Source: Mermis nigrescens (taxonomy: Eukaryota; Nematoda; Enoplea; Mermithida; Mermithidae). Taken from it: a DNA stretch of 64,000 nucleotides. Within the stretch, counting starts at the first letter, position 1. Every line of letters starts with the position of its first letter. Both the position numbers and the translations under genes were made by a program. Positions 37,952 through 51,040 of the stretch are shown here, one piece after another. The notes beneath the pieces were generated by a model. The model searched no databases, had not been told where the DNA came from, and worked only from the letters and a program-made list of their open reading frames with translations. Location of the stretch: NCBI GenBank assembly GCA_036768485.1, contig JAVLUZ010000157.1, positions 13,938,011 through 14,002,010 of the forward strand, given 5' to 3'.

Positions 37952-39029
37952 TCTTGTCGTAAAAGTAAACGTTGTACAGGAATGCAAACATATGTGAAAG
38001 CTATTAAAACGACCAATGAGACCTATTAAACTTACTTTTTAGACCTTGAATCAGGCAGGCAAATTTTGGAGAAATATTTAAAAGCATACAGCTAAACCTA
38101 AGTCCTACTGAAATGCCAGAACAAAATGGCGTTAGAAGACGAATAAATACAGGTTTTGTTTCATATCTTGAAAAATAGCAAAATAGTTAGATATTTTTTG
38201 TGCTCTAAATTTCACGCTTTTTTGTTTTTCGTGTTATTGAATACTTCGTCCTGCAATTTCAATTTAATTTTTTACCAATATGGCTGCCGCCATAAGGTTC
38301 ATATGTATTTTACTCGCGATATATTTCATATTTTTCAAATGTTTAAGAACATTTTAGAAAGCCCAAAAAGTTCTTCCGAATGATATCCTGTTTGTCTAAT
38401 TCAGTGAAGAATTCAAGTTTTTTAATATGGCCGCCAGGAAGGCTGTCATACTGTAACTTCTGATGTTTTCACGCTACTATTTTGCAAGTTTCTGACGTAT
38501 TTCAAATTTTTTCATTAAATAGCTAGAATTTCACGTTATTTCCAATGAGCTATGTTCCGTGTTCTGAATCCTTCTAGTTTGTTCAGGAAATTTAAAAAAC
38601 CTCAGATTTATTCATTGTAAGCGTACGATTAGTTTTAAAAAGCTATGTGATGTGCGATGCGTTGAGAACTCAAAACCTTCATGTAGTCACCTGAATTGCC
38701 GATGTTATCTTTCGCACACCAATGATTTCAAGACATAAAACTAAGTTTGAAGTTGCAATCATACTGCAAAAACCGATTCACGTAAAGTGCATGGTCACAT
38801 ACAAAGTACGAGTCCCCGGTACTATGTACAATTATGCCGAAAAGAGAATAAAACGGAAAAAAACAGGATTGAACGAACATGCAAGTCAGAATCATAAAAT
38901 CAGATAAAAAATAAATAATTTTAAAAGGGAAGCAGCTTGCAACCTACATAGAAAAAAACAAAATCCGGAATTCGAAACCAAAACGGAAACGATGGTCAAA
39001 ATCCAGAAACGGAAACGTATATGTATGAC

Positions 39030-39975
39030 TGTGCACTCCTTTCCGTCAGGGTTTTCTCCGCCCTGGGGATGGTCCAAAGACTCGGAACCGGGGTCCCCCA
39101 AGTAGGGCCAATCAGGGCAAGCACCCCAATCCCGTTTCAAGCAAAATTTCTCCGCCTACAGAGGGTTTTGGGGCTCGGAAACGGGGTACCCCGATATTTA
39201 TACGTGATGCTGGCCTTGGTTCCGCCAGGGGTTTCTCCACTCTGGTGGTGGACCAAAGTATCGGAACCGGGGTTCTCCAGGTCAGGGCCCATCAAAGTTA
39301 ACACCCCAACCCGTTTCCGGCAAAATTACTCCCAGCCAATGGCAGTTTGGGGGCTCGGACACGGGGTCCCCAATAATCAACATGTGCTACTGATCCTATT
39401 TCCGTCGGGGTTTCTCCTCTCCACTCAAGGGATGAACCAAAGTGCCGAAACCAGGTTTTCCCAGGCTGGACCCATCAGGTTAAACACCCCCTAATCTTGT
39501 TGCCGGCAAAATTACTCCTGAAAAATGGGGTTCGGGTGCTCGGAAAAGCAGTACCCCAATATTTAACATGCGATGCTGAACCCAGTTCCGTCAAGATTTT
39601 CTCCGCCCTGAGGGTTTCTCAATGTGGTGGAACCGGGGTTTATCAGGTAGGACCCATCACCTTCAACCACGTTTTCGGCTAAATTTCTCCTTGTCAAGGA
39701 GGGAGAGGGATTTGGGGCTCGGAAACGGAGTACCCAAAGATTTAGCGTATGATGCTGACCCCGCTTGCGTCGATTATTTTTCCACCTTGAGGGCGGTGTA
39801 AAGTGCCGGAACCATGCTTCTTCAAGTAGGGCCCATCAGGATGAATGCCCCAATTCCGTTTTCGGGCAAAATATCTCTTAGTCAAGGAAGGTTTAGGGGC
39901 TCGGAAACGGAGTACCCGGGGTCAGCATCATATTTTAAACATTGAGGTACCTCGTTTCCGAGCCTCGAAACCATG
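39030..39975 (+). repeat. R6: tandem array of about 180-bp units, forward arm
   Basis: About five diverged units starting near 39041, 39219, 39400, 39586 and 39764. Each carries ttccgtc(g/a)gggtttctcc, ggaaccggggtt, (g)ggcccatcag, an accccaa...gtttcgg(g)caaaatt block and GGGGCTCGGAAACGGGGTACC. The period is close to a multiple of three, so reading frames stay open across units without being genes. Confidence 0.85.
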
Positions 39976-40329
39976 CATGTACAGCATGGGAATTCTGAGG
40001 ACAGGGAAGGGTCAGGCCCAGAAATTCTTTAAAAAGTGCTTCTTTTGGGCTAAAAAACGATGGGTACACGTCAAAAACACTGGTTTTTGACGTTTCAGAC
40101 AATGCTCGTTCTTTCTAGAAGATTAAGAACGTCAAAAAACATTTCTACGAAATATAAAAAAATTGAGTAAATTGAGCAAAATATGGTCGAGAAAAACAGG
40201 TGTATGGCGCGTAGCGCCGAAAATTTTAGATTTCATGAGCCAAAAATGGGCTAAAAATGCTTAAATAGGCACACATTTTACAACTTCTACCAACTTTTAC
40301 AAAAAATCGATAATACTGTTGAGGGATCG

Positions 40330-41335
40330 CAGCCGTTTTGCTGGGGGTCAGTTGCCATTCTAGGGGAGAGGCTCAAAACTAACCCTCTCTAAGAACACGT
40401 CTGTCCCAAACCCCTCTTGACTGGGAGTAATTTTGCTAGAAACTCTAGAAAAAAAAACTAAAAACTCTGTCCTAAACCCCTCAACTGGAAGAAATCCAGG
40501 CGGAAACGGGTTAGGGGTGTTCACCCAGATGGGTCCCACTTGAAGAACCCTGGTTGCGGCACTCTAAACCTTCCCCAGGGTGGAGAACCCTGACGGAACC
40601 GGGGCTAGCATTATTTAAGTAATAGGGTACCCCGTGTTTGAGCCCCAAACCGCTCTTGAATGTAAGATATTTTGCCAGAAAATGGGGTTGGGGTATTCAA
40701 TCTTATGAGCCCTATTTGGGGAAGCCCCGGTTCCGGCACTTTACACGACCCACAGGGTGGGGTAACCCTCGACGGAACCCGGACCAGTATTATAGTACAT
40801 ATAAATATTGCGGTACACTGTTTCCTAGCCCTAAACCCCCTTGACTGGAAGATATTTTGCCGGAAACGGGACCTGGGAACCTGAACCCCAGTTTCAGCAC
40901 TTTGGTCCACCCAGAGCGGAGACCCTCCCCCGATGGAACCGGGTTCAGCATCCCATCTTGATTATTAGCTTACCTCATTTCCGAGCCCCCAAATCCCTAC
41001 GATTGGGAGTAATTTTGCCGGAAACAGGGTTGGGTTTGTTCACTATGATAAGCCCTACTTGGGAAACTCCGACTCCGGCATTTTCATCCCCCAGGTCGGA
41101 AAAACCCCCGACGAAACCGGGGCAGTCATCACAAATAAATATTAGGATACCCCTGTATCCGAATCCCCAAATCACCCTTGACTAGGAGTAACTTTGCCAG
41201 AAACGGGGTTGGGGTGTTCATCCTGATGGTCTCTGCTTGGAAACGCCGTTTCCGGCCTTCGAACCAACCTCACGGGCGGAGAAACCCCGACGGAACCGAA
41301 GTGTAGAATTATTTACGTTTCCGTTTCCGTTTCAA
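40330..41335 (-). repeat. R6: tandem array, inverted arm
   Basis: About five units in the opposite orientation (ggtaccccgtttccgagcccc, gggttggggtgttcatcctg, ccgacggaaccgg). Separated from the forward arm by an R4 element at about 39985-40250. Further eroded pieces at about 41510-41700 and 42130-42270. Confidence 0.85.
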
Positions 41336-41738
41336 CCATCGTAGCCGTTTTCGTTTCTGTTTCCGGATTTTACCCAAACCTTTAGCCTACGCACTAAGGA
41401 GAAAATTACAGCAATATTTTACATGTAGGACACGCTAACAAAAAGGATATAGAGAAAAGGGAAAAGAAGGTACTATGCTCGTCATGGTGTACTCCATTTT
41501 CGGGCCCTAAAATCGCCCCCAAACGGGTTAAATATTCCCAGAAAGAGGATTTGGAATGGAATGTTAATCCCGACATGCCGTATTTAGAGAAGCCTTCTTC
41601 CTAGAGTGTGAACCGCCCGCATATGAGAAGACCCCAACGGCAACATATTGCATTTCCCAAATGATTGTCATCATTTGGTACCCGGTATCCGGACCCTTTA
41701 GCCGCAGGCACGAAGCTCTGGGGGTATTGGGGGTCCAG

Positions 41739-42011
41739 ACCACACCTGGGCGTGGGGGGGGGTTTGAGGGGGTATGCACCCCCCAGAAACCAAAATACCC
41801 CCCCCCAGAAATCAAAATAACCCCCCCAGAATTCAAATTTTGAAAATTTTTTTCGTTTTTTCGCAATTTTTTGATGCCAATGGATAGTGCTTGATGAGAA
41901 ACGTCGAAAAATGGTGTTTTTATTGCCATACCACCATTTTTAAGGCCATTTTTCGACCTTCAAAAAAATCTTGCACCCCCCCCCCAGAATTTTCTTGCTG
42001 CCCACGTATGG
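41739..42011 (-). mobile_element. R1 MITE copy, intact
   Basis: ACCACACCTGGGCGTGGGG to CCCACGTATGG, flanked on both sides by TCCAG. Very similar to the copies at 3064 and 62805, so probably young. Confidence 0.85.
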
Positions 42012-42290
42012 TCCAGACCCCCCAAAATTCAGAAAAATCGGAAAAATAGGACTTTCTACACGTTATTTTGTGCTATTTTTGGCTTTTTTGGGCTTAGATC
42101 CTCCAAAAATTGGTGTTGGTCCCCCAAAATAGGACTACGTGCCTCTTTAGCCGCCCTTAAGTAGGATAAATTTTCCAGAAAAGGGCGTTCAGAATGCTTA
42201 AACTGACATGCCTTACTTAGAAAACCTCCGTCCTGGGACTTTTGAACCCACTCCCAAGAAGGATAAACTTAATAGGCAACGGGTTGTACA

Positions 42291-42470
42291 TATACAGGTT
42301 GGCCCATAAAAATCGTTCACCAGACGTTACATAACGATTTAGTTTGCACATCACTTGGATAAGTTTTTGCCAGGTACGTGGAAATTACACTATAGTTGAT
42401 TTCAAGGAACATTGTGCATGAAAATCAATTTTCAACAATAATACAGGTGGCTGCAAAATTGGTTTCCAGA
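42291..42470. mobile_element. Possible mariner-end remnant
   Basis: Two ends resembling mariner terminal repeats, CAGGTTGGCCCATAAAAAT at about 42294 and CAGGTGGCTGCAAAATTGG at about 42445, each preceded by TA. No transposase frame lies between or beside them. Confidence 0.3.
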
Positions 42471-44374
42471 TATGCTACAGTAAAACCATTTTGCGTAAAC
42501 AGACTATAGGTTTGGTGTAATTTAAAATTTTCAGTGCCCAATCTAATGGACAAAGCTTTTAGTGCAAATTTTAATGTAGTTTGTGATTTTCTAGTGTGAT
42601 ACTGGTGCAATCGATTCTGGGAGTTTTTCTACGCATATTTCATCAATAATTTCCGAAAAACTTCCGCGCTGCGCCCCAGATTTCCTACAAAACTGACTAC
42701 TTCAACTTCAAAACACGCACTTTGAGCTCTATAAAGTTGTTCTTTTTTACTTCAACTTATGCTACACTGTATGTACATTCATGCAGCCTCATCAGTTTGT
42801 CTAAAACACTTAGACGCTAAAAAGCCAACCCGAATACTTTACCAGACTACTTACAAAATTAATTGTTTTGTGGTTTTTTTAACGATCTTTCCGGCTGTTC
42901 AAAAACTTTTTAGTGTCGTTTGTAAGCTTGCACGAAAATCTTTTGGGCGGCACAAGAAAAATTGAGAAAATATGCTCAATTTTGCCAATGCTTTTGTTCA
43001 GTTAGGCCTGCCTTCTATTTCTATTGCTATGCTATGGTTCGATTTAGAAAAGACCAGCGTTAAAACTTTCCTGTGCAGAGTAAAGCACTTTTATAGCATT
43101 CAGCTTTCAACGTCAAGGCTTGAATATACCTAACTCTTATGGTCTTTTTCACACATAATCGGTCATAAATTTTAAAATTATCTCCGACAATAAGCTGACA
43201 GATTGCGATTATAGCAATGACCCATATGTGTGAAGAGGGATGGAGATGGGGATCCGCCACCAGTAGTCGTTCGTCTCCTCCATCTCCCTAAGCCAGACAA
43301 CTTTTGACCTCCCCGATTTTTGGGAAAAATCGAATTTTTTGGCCGTACGCATTTATCTGATATATAAATTGTTGTAAACCTCGGCTTACTATCGATGAAA
43401 ATTTATAAAGTTTAGGCACGAAGTTATGCGAAACAGACTCTAGCTGTCACTTGAATGAAACTGAACTGGGCGTAAAAATATCCATCTACATATTTGTAAA
43501 AGATTATATTCCGTAGTATGGATGCGATTCGTGCCAGCCTGGAAATTTTTTTCGGTTGTGTTTGTCTAGACGTGAAGATTGCTGGAAAGAATTTTGCGCT
43601 TCTTACTAAGTCATCTTTGAATATATAGACCGCGAAGTCAAATTTTAAACGGAATAATTAAAAAATTTCCGACGCTTTGCGCCATTTTGGTGAATATTTA
43701 TGCTGCTAAGCTTTACATAAAGGTGATATATGTATGATTTCAGAGATGTATTTTAGTAATGACATTGATTGTAATTTGTGATTCGTGTGATCGATGCTTG
43801 AGAGCATTGTTGAAAATGTTTGAAATTGTTTATGAGGACTTGTAGTGGGTTCAAAAATATATTAAAATTTTGATATATTCGACTAATTCTAGACGCAGCG
43901 CATTTTTTAGTGTAATTCTAAAAAAAATCGGTGCTCATCTAGTGTAATCTGAACTTGCGTCTGGGTTTGAATCCTAGCCTTCCTGCGTGATCTCATATTA
44001 CTAATCATACAGTATGCTTTTTAACAAAATTTGCAATCGAAGATATTTATTAGCACATTGTTTAAACCCCAAAGTAGGTAAGCGCCCTATTGTGCAGAAA
44101 AAATTTATATCGTCAAAACAGGAAGCAAATTATGAGGGGACCAATAAAACTTTCGGCGTTCAACAGCATAATGGTAGGGTGTAAACAAAGTATGTTAGAG
44201 CCTGTACCGTGGGCAACTGGCCAAAATTTTTTACGGCTTAGAAGGTTATTTATCAATGAAATGCTTGTTTTAAAGCTATTTGTTCATATATCCTAAGTTA
44301 TGATCTGTTACATTAAGGTGTAGCCTTTTTCTAGCTAACCCTGTATTTGTTTGCAATAACAAAATATGTTCACC

Positions 44375-44535
44375 ATAGTAGCTCGTTTCCGGGCCTCTGA
44401 ATATGCAGAAGAGTAGGAAAAATTTTGCCGTAAACGAGGTTGGGGTTTCGTCCGGATGCCTCGTCCCCATTCCGGGGCTTCGAATCCAGTCCTGCGGGGA
44501 GAAAGCCCTGCGGAACACTCGGTTCCGTTTCGGTG
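44375..44535 (-). repeat. Isolated R6 unit
   Basis: Single copy with GCTCGTTTCCGGGCCTC, gttggggtttcgtccgga and ggaacactcggttccg, 3 kb from the arrays. Confidence 0.65.
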
Positions 44536-46824
44536 GATTCAACTTCTCCCATCCTTCCCCTCAGTGTTCATATGCCTAAATTTATTTGCACTAACATGCA
44601 GCGACCGCTTTGTCTTTGAAGCAGACGTCAACTTTTAGCGGCTTCGTGTCTCGCAGACTCGCCAAACCAATATTCTGCATTTAACGCGCTTAGCAGAAGC
44701 AGAGGAATTTCAATTTCAAGGAGGAAAAATATAGCGCTCAATATGCGTAAATAGTTAAGATAACCCTACCAAAAATACCAAATTAAACGAAAATGGCCAA
44801 AACCGTATCTTGAATCATTCTTCCTAAACGAGTGCTTTGCCAATATCAATTGCTACTGTCGACGACATCCTGATCTCTATTTATTCAATGACATCTTCTT
44901 CATATGACAGTTTAAGTGAATGTGACCAGATAGCTATAGAAACAACAGCAATTTATGTCGAAATATTGATTACAAGTGAATTTGACTGACAAATATCTGT
45001 AACACCGAGACATTCGTGAAATGCAATAGCGCCGTTGGAGGATTAGCCCACATCACAAGGACTGAAATTTCCTGAGTTCAAAACGAAGTTCTACTTGCCA
45101 TCTAGTTTGGATATCAAAAAATCTTGAGAAACTGAAAATTTGCGAAAATGGAGCAATTTTGAATAATTTGTGAAACGCGGACTTTATGATGCGGAGAATC
45201 CGAATTCTTTGCCGTCTTGTACTTAGCGAAGCACGGTCTACCACTCCTGCCCCCCTCCCCTCGCTCGTCGGCCTGACGAGACTAGGCGAAACTGAAAATG
45301 ACATTTATTTAGAATGAGCTTCGATCATCATTTAGCAGACACATTTTTTTATAGAACGCATTGATATGTACGTGAATACAAGGCCAGTCTCATGCCAATT
45401 CTTCGGGGCTCCAACCCACACACGATTTCTGTGTATAAGGCACTGCTGGTCGGAAATTTAGGCAAACGGAAACTTTCTTTAAAAAATCTCAACACCCCGT
45501 AATTTGTCAAATAGGAACCTTAAATGCCAAAATCTATGGTTGGAAATAAAAGTTATCATAACGAAATATTTTTGTACCGTTCTGGGAAAAGTTATTCATC
45601 AACGTCTAGCACAAAGATCTCGACGCAGGATTGATGTAATCACTGGTGTATGCGTGAGCCTTGCTTCTTCAGACTGTCGGCAGCAGTCTGCTAAAATCTT
45701 ATGGCGTATTAACGATGGATGTGCCATGCCATTTTTCACTTTAATATTCATTATATTTTATCTATTGGGCATTAGGTTACAAATGCGATTTATCCCCATA
45801 GAAATCAGTAGTTATCTGTATTTAAACATTGGTCTGCGGGATTTAAGAGAGTCTAAATTCGCTGAGAATCGGGCAGACCGCCAAAATTGAACCTTCGGCA
45901 ATGTTTTTGGGATCTCAGCCAGTTTTGCACTCACCCAGACTTCCCAGAATATGGCTGTGCCTATATGAGCACTCTCATTTACTATGGACAAACCCGTTAT
46001 GGTCAGTTTGCTCAGAATACATATCAGACTTGCACACGTGTTAGGGTTGAAGGATAAATGAGTAACTAATTCGATGAGGAGAAAGTAATGCTGTATCAAG
46101 ACCGAGTAAGCTGCAGCTATTACTCCCAAAGCGGGCTGACTCTTTTACATGTGCAGCAACCAAGTTCTAGGGTGTCCGATGCCGCAAAACAAACAAAACA
46201 TAGTACCAAAAAATTTATCGTAAGGATCGATTTAGGCGGGGTGGAGTTAAGATTCTCGTGGGATCCTCTAACCATATGCGAGTGAGGAGGGCTGGGTGCC
46301 TAGACCTCCCAGAATGGCAAAATGGGAAAATATCTTGAGAAAATGAGGCAAAATGAGAGGAGAAAATGGATGAAAAATGAAAAGTTTCCTATCAAAAGCT
46401 GTTTTAAAATTGATCAGAAACTATGTTATACGGCAGTAGTATGCAATTTTAGCGCATACCAGCCCTTTGAGGTACGCTTGGCCCGAAATAGCTCAATTCT
46501 TGACCCTTCTCCCCAGGCTAGACGCGCTTTCCCTGGGATCGGCCCCATGCTGTGCATTTATGGTCCTGACCACACATGGGCGTGTGGGGTGTAGGGGGTT
46601 TGATGATCAGCCCCAGATGTTGAAACTCCTCAGATTACTGTAGACCCCAGAATTCTATTCTAAGTAACATTGTTTGGCAATTTTACCCATCCTGACCTAC
46701 AGGATTTTCTCGCTGCCCACGGATGGTCCCGATCTTCCCCCGGAAAACCCCACCGCCATGAACCAGCCACGCTGTGCAATATACTTATATCAGTTTTGTG
46801 ACAACTGCGTAACGCACTGATTAC

Positions 46825-47062
46825 ACGCCGCACTATCCGGACGGAATAACGACTTCTCCAAGTTTGACCGAAATTGACTATCGTATCATTTTTGAAGTAC
46901 GAAATCATTTCATCGCCATCAACGTTGATAGATTTTGTCATACCGGGCTTTAGCGTAACATGTATTCTGCTTATAGCATCATTGCGCTGTGGATGGCAGG
47001 CCAGCGGAAGGTCAAAAGTTATATCTTCGCCCAATTGATTAGTAACTTCTCTCGTTACGCAA
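46825..47062 (-). CDS. Possible exon of an unrecognised protein
   Basis: On the minus strand an acceptor tatatattag is followed by 79 open codons and a donor cgt|gtaatc. The peptide starts CVTREVTNQLGEDITFDLPL and includes RIHVTLKPGMTKSINVDGDE and SYFKNDTIVNFGQTW. It has a balanced, coding-like composition, unlike the surrounding repeats. Upstream in the same frame lies a hydrophobic stretch (LRVLFILYLIFSILY) without ATG; it may be a signal peptide read from a non-ATG start or just the pyrimidine tract of an intron. Both ends run into R2 repeats. I recognise no family and found no partner exons. Confidence 0.4.
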
Positions 47063-47248
47063 CTAATATATAAGATGGAAAATATTAAATATAGAATAAA
47101 CAAAACACGTAGGAGTTGAGGGAGGTGAATACGATCCCGTTGAGAATCCGGCAAACCACTCCCAGACAGCTCAGAATTGAATTTCCTGTTAGTTTACGGG
47201 ATCTTTGCCATTTTTACACCACCCAGACTCCCAAAAATTTGGCTGCTT

Positions 47249-47300
47249 CCTATGTATGTGTGAATGTATGTATGCATGTATGTATGTATGCATGCGCATG
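47249..47300 (+). repeat. (ATGT)n-like microsatellite
   Basis: Short run of tatg/catg repeats at the edge of an R2 unit. Confidence 0.85.
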
Positions 47301-50300
47301 ACCCGAAGTTCGATCCCAACTGACTGAAAGATGATCTATCCTTTTTCTGATTGAGGCAAGCGCTTTGACTGATCCCAGTCAATCATCCTCTCTAAACAAG
47401 ATCGTCAAATAGACATTGATGCATAAAACGTTAGACGATAATAAGGATCAAAAGATATCGGTCTCCTAATGAGAGCTTGAACGAGGTTGAGGGCAGGCAG
47501 ACATGCAGCTGAGGGTTTAGCGGGTCCACAACCCCCAGAATGGAAAAACGAAAAATTTCCTGGGAACGTTAGGCAAAATGCAGACTAAAAATAATATGAA
47601 AATAGAAAAATTATCCCCAGAGGTCTTAAGTGACAGTGACGAGCAGCTGTGTGATTACACAGTTTTGCGACTATTATAGCACTCAGACCCGTTTTGAGGT
47701 CACATTCGGTCCAAAAACAGCTAATTTTCGACCTCTCTTAAGACGGGCTGATTCCCTCCTGACCCAGATCGGCCATGCTGAGCCTCTAGGGTTGTAGGTA
47801 CTAAAGGATAGATGCACGCCGTACGACCTACTGTCATGGGAGGAGAGTGAGTCGCGCTGAGGTGTCAGCCTGAGTTTTTATCCTACTAAATGGCATCAAG
47901 ATAGTAGTACAAAACTGCTGACTTCTCAAAGTACGTCTGATCCTCAGAGGTAGACTTTTATCCATGGGAAGCATATGGCCTCGTCAAATTCTCTGATCAA
48001 GGTGCGTTTGTTAGAGAGCCAATATCGCCGTAATTATGGTGAAAAACAGTCAGTACGCAACTCTGCATCGTCCAGGAGTAAAAAGCAGATTTTTAAGATA
48101 TGTTTTCGTTTCTATTTGCATAGGTTTCTTTGAAAATGGGAATACTCGACATGCATTTTCATCATTCTACATTTCAAAATACAAGAAAAAACTATTTTAG
48201 TAGGAAATATAGAGTACTGTCAATGCTGCAATATGATTGGCTCCTTGGAAGTTCAAACATGAAAACGAAAGAGTGTTGAGAAAAATTGATTATGTAGTGT
48301 CAAAACAGTACAAACGTCAATATTTTAAATTACTGTCATTAATCACTAGCACAAGCAGTCTTGAAGATAGATTCACAGCATGGCTGGATGGATCAGTAAT
48401 AATTGGTCACTGTAGACCATTTGGAAATCGCTGGGGGATTCTACTTTGGGTCCAGCTTTTTTTGGTCAAAATGTCCTCAGAAACCGGTAAAATGTGATAA
48501 TCGCGCAACAAACTATCCTAATTCACCACTTTTTAGTCAATTTTAAGCGCTTTTAACTTAGTCAGAAACTCAATTACAATGAATCAAACTCAAGATTTTA
48601 AGCAGACAAACAACTGGAAAATGGAGAAAAATAATCAAATCAGCATATATAAGCTCGACTATATTCAATTATTATTTTTAATTTTGTAATTAAATGTTCA
48701 AAGGATAACATTTATTGTTAACTTTAATATAAATACCACTATGAATGGACCGGGTGCACGGACTTGGACACAACCCAACGATTTTTCAAGAGATGGACCC
48801 GAAATTTTTTGTTGTCAAATACCCGGAATTTCATTGCCAGACTCGTATCCACCATTTTAGAAATTTTGGAATCGGTTTACTCTAACCAGGCTCGTATTCA
48901 TAAGGGCGGCTCCCCGAAAATGAGAATAATTTTGAAGCACACAAGAGACACGCCCAAAGGGAAAAATTAGAAATTCTCGAAGTAGGTCTAAAGCACCACT
49001 GAAACATGTTTTTAGCGTACTTTTAAGCTAGTAAACTAAAAATTCTCCAGTGCTTGGCGCCGGTTATCGTTAATCTATAGTTTTCGTCTTCTAGCCCACC
49101 CAAAACAGCTCAAATTTAGACATGTAGAACATGTCAATTCATTTCTGTATTGTTTTACTTTGTAAATCACACAGATTAACTACAAAGACAAAAAGACGAA
49201 GTTAGGGAATGATTCGTCGATTAAATGATGAGATATCAGTTGTGTAGATTGTTTGACATACATTTGTGTAATATACATAAGTATGGGATAGAGTAAAAAT
49301 TTTTGAATTTTTTTCCATAAATTTTTCTTCACCACTGCATAGCATAGAGCTCGTTGAGATACGCTCAAAAATGCTTTTATTTTGGCCCGTCTCTAAGGGT
49401 TCTCGAGACATCTGTCCTCAAAATTTTCGCAATCCCCGAGATAAAATCCTGGATATGGGCCTGCCTCTAACTATCTTAAACGGAATAAAACAAAAGGTTT
49501 TCGCAAAATCTTTCTTTACCTCGCCATGGCCGCCTCCAGCACCATGTGATCCATTTTGTTTCGCTGGAAATAACCTGCGCGTCATCTGCGGCTACGTCAG
49601 CCCTTACACTCTACAACGAGTCAGGTTGCCGTTCAACGTAAAAAGCAGAATTTATAAATTTATGACTATCGTCCACACGGAAGAGCATTAAACTGGACAG
49701 TCTACGAGACGCATGCATACATGCGCAGCGCACTGCATAGCGTGGGAAATTTGGGGCGGTGAGGGAGTGGGTGGGCCAAACCAAAAAAATCGTTTACAGT
49801 GCCCAATTCAAGCAAAAGGATAGAAACACGTCAAAAACATCATTTTGCTATTTTACCAACCAACAGTCTTTGCTTAAACTTAATAGCATTTTAGAATGAA
49901 TTTTCAATTCATAACGCAAATTAACGCAATTAATGGATAATGGTTAGCAGCCTTGCAAAACTGGATAGTCAAAATTCGGCACCCTACATGCGAATTTGCT
50001 TGAGTTTCATTCTACAGTCTTTTTTGAAAAACAATTATTTCTCAGCGGGTAAAAATTACACGAGAGTTTAAGACTATTATGTTTAAATTCTAACACCAGA
50101 ATATATAATGATAAACGAAATATGCATAAAAAACACTAATTGGATTTAGAATTTACGCTTTGACGGATAAAAACAGACTTTTTAGCAACATACGAAAGGT
50201 GTTCTTTCACACATTGAACACATTTCTGTACTGTCAAACCAATGAACTATGTTGAGCACACAGACACATAATAACTCGTTGTTCTACATCAATAGCTTAT

Positions 50301-50329
50301 TCAAATTTTGTTCCTTTTGAAGCTGAATC

Positions 50330-50765
50330 TCAATTTCCTTAAGACGTGGAAGCCAGATTACGCTAATATCAAATACTGAGCTATTCAAAGCAGTCCCTAA
50401 ATTGCTTTATGAAACAAAGGTCATATGACCCAGCGCATTGTCATGAAAAAAAACAAATTTGTTCAAGATTACTCGGCGCTTCTCACGGATTGTGTCTCTC
50501 AATTGGGTCAAAAGTCAAATTTTAGACAGCATTGCTTATATCTTCATGAGGTAAAATATCAATCAGCAAGGTATACCTAGCATCCCAGAACAGGCTGAGC
50601 ATCACTTTTTCAGCGGATTGGATAATTTTAGTCCCGATGGAAATTCACTCAGACCCCGTTCTACCCACTGCATCTATCGCTGAATTATCCATGGATTAAG
50701 GCAATAAACCCATGTCTCATTCCCAGCAACTAGACGCGCCATAAAATTTAAAACTGAAAAAATAA
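50330..50765 (-). pseudogene. Decayed mariner-type transposase
   Basis: The minus strand carries, in shifting frames with stops, FMARLVAGNETWVYCLNPW, then VMLSLFWDARYTLLID, then RREKRRVIL-like sequence and FFHDNALGHM. These match the catalytic blocks of mariner transposases (GDETW, FWDARG, HDNARPH). The first catalytic Asp is Asn here (GNETW), and frameshifts and stops make the copy dead. The C-terminal third is not recognisable. Confidence 0.75.
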
Positions 50766-51040
50766 TCCAGATTGAATGAAGCCCAAATTTGCTTTTAAGC
50801 ATTTGTCAAAAATGGAGGATCCGAAAGGCGAGAAAAGACATTGGAAGGGTCTGATTTTTCAGTCAAACGGATATGACCACACATAAACGTGCAGAGGTTT
50901 ACCCCCCTCCGCATAACTTGAAAAACCCCCGCACATTACTGTAGTGTAGACCCCCGCAGGATTCTATTTTTGGTACCATTTTGTAGCAATTCTACGAAAT
51001 CAGACGCTCACCCAGAATTTTCTTGCTGCCCATGGATATG

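Larger units (their letters stand above)
42640..50200. other. Intergenic region, mostly unassigned
   Basis: Holds R5 (43230-43350), an R6 unit, R2/R3 copies (45835-47790, 48400-48610) and the possible exon at 46825-47062. The parts 43700-44370, 44540-45830, 47800-48400 and 48620-50200 show nothing I recognise. Confidence 0.5.

Noticed and set aside
39021..39494. 157-codon open frame with internal repeats
   Set aside because: It lies wholly in the R6 array, whose period is near a multiple of three; the frame stays open by periodicity, and other units break it.
43060..43260. Minus-strand frame with a hydrophobic start and four cysteines
   Set aside because: Its apparent start lies in an R5 repeat, no in-frame ATG precedes the hydrophobic part, and no partner exon was found.
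43960..43990. GGGTTTGAATCC, like a tRNA box B
   Set aside because: No box A at the right distance and no acceptor stem; at most an eroded SINE piece.
45504..45890. 128-codon open frame
   Set aside because: No ATG at its start, ends inside an R2 repeat, and matches no family I know.
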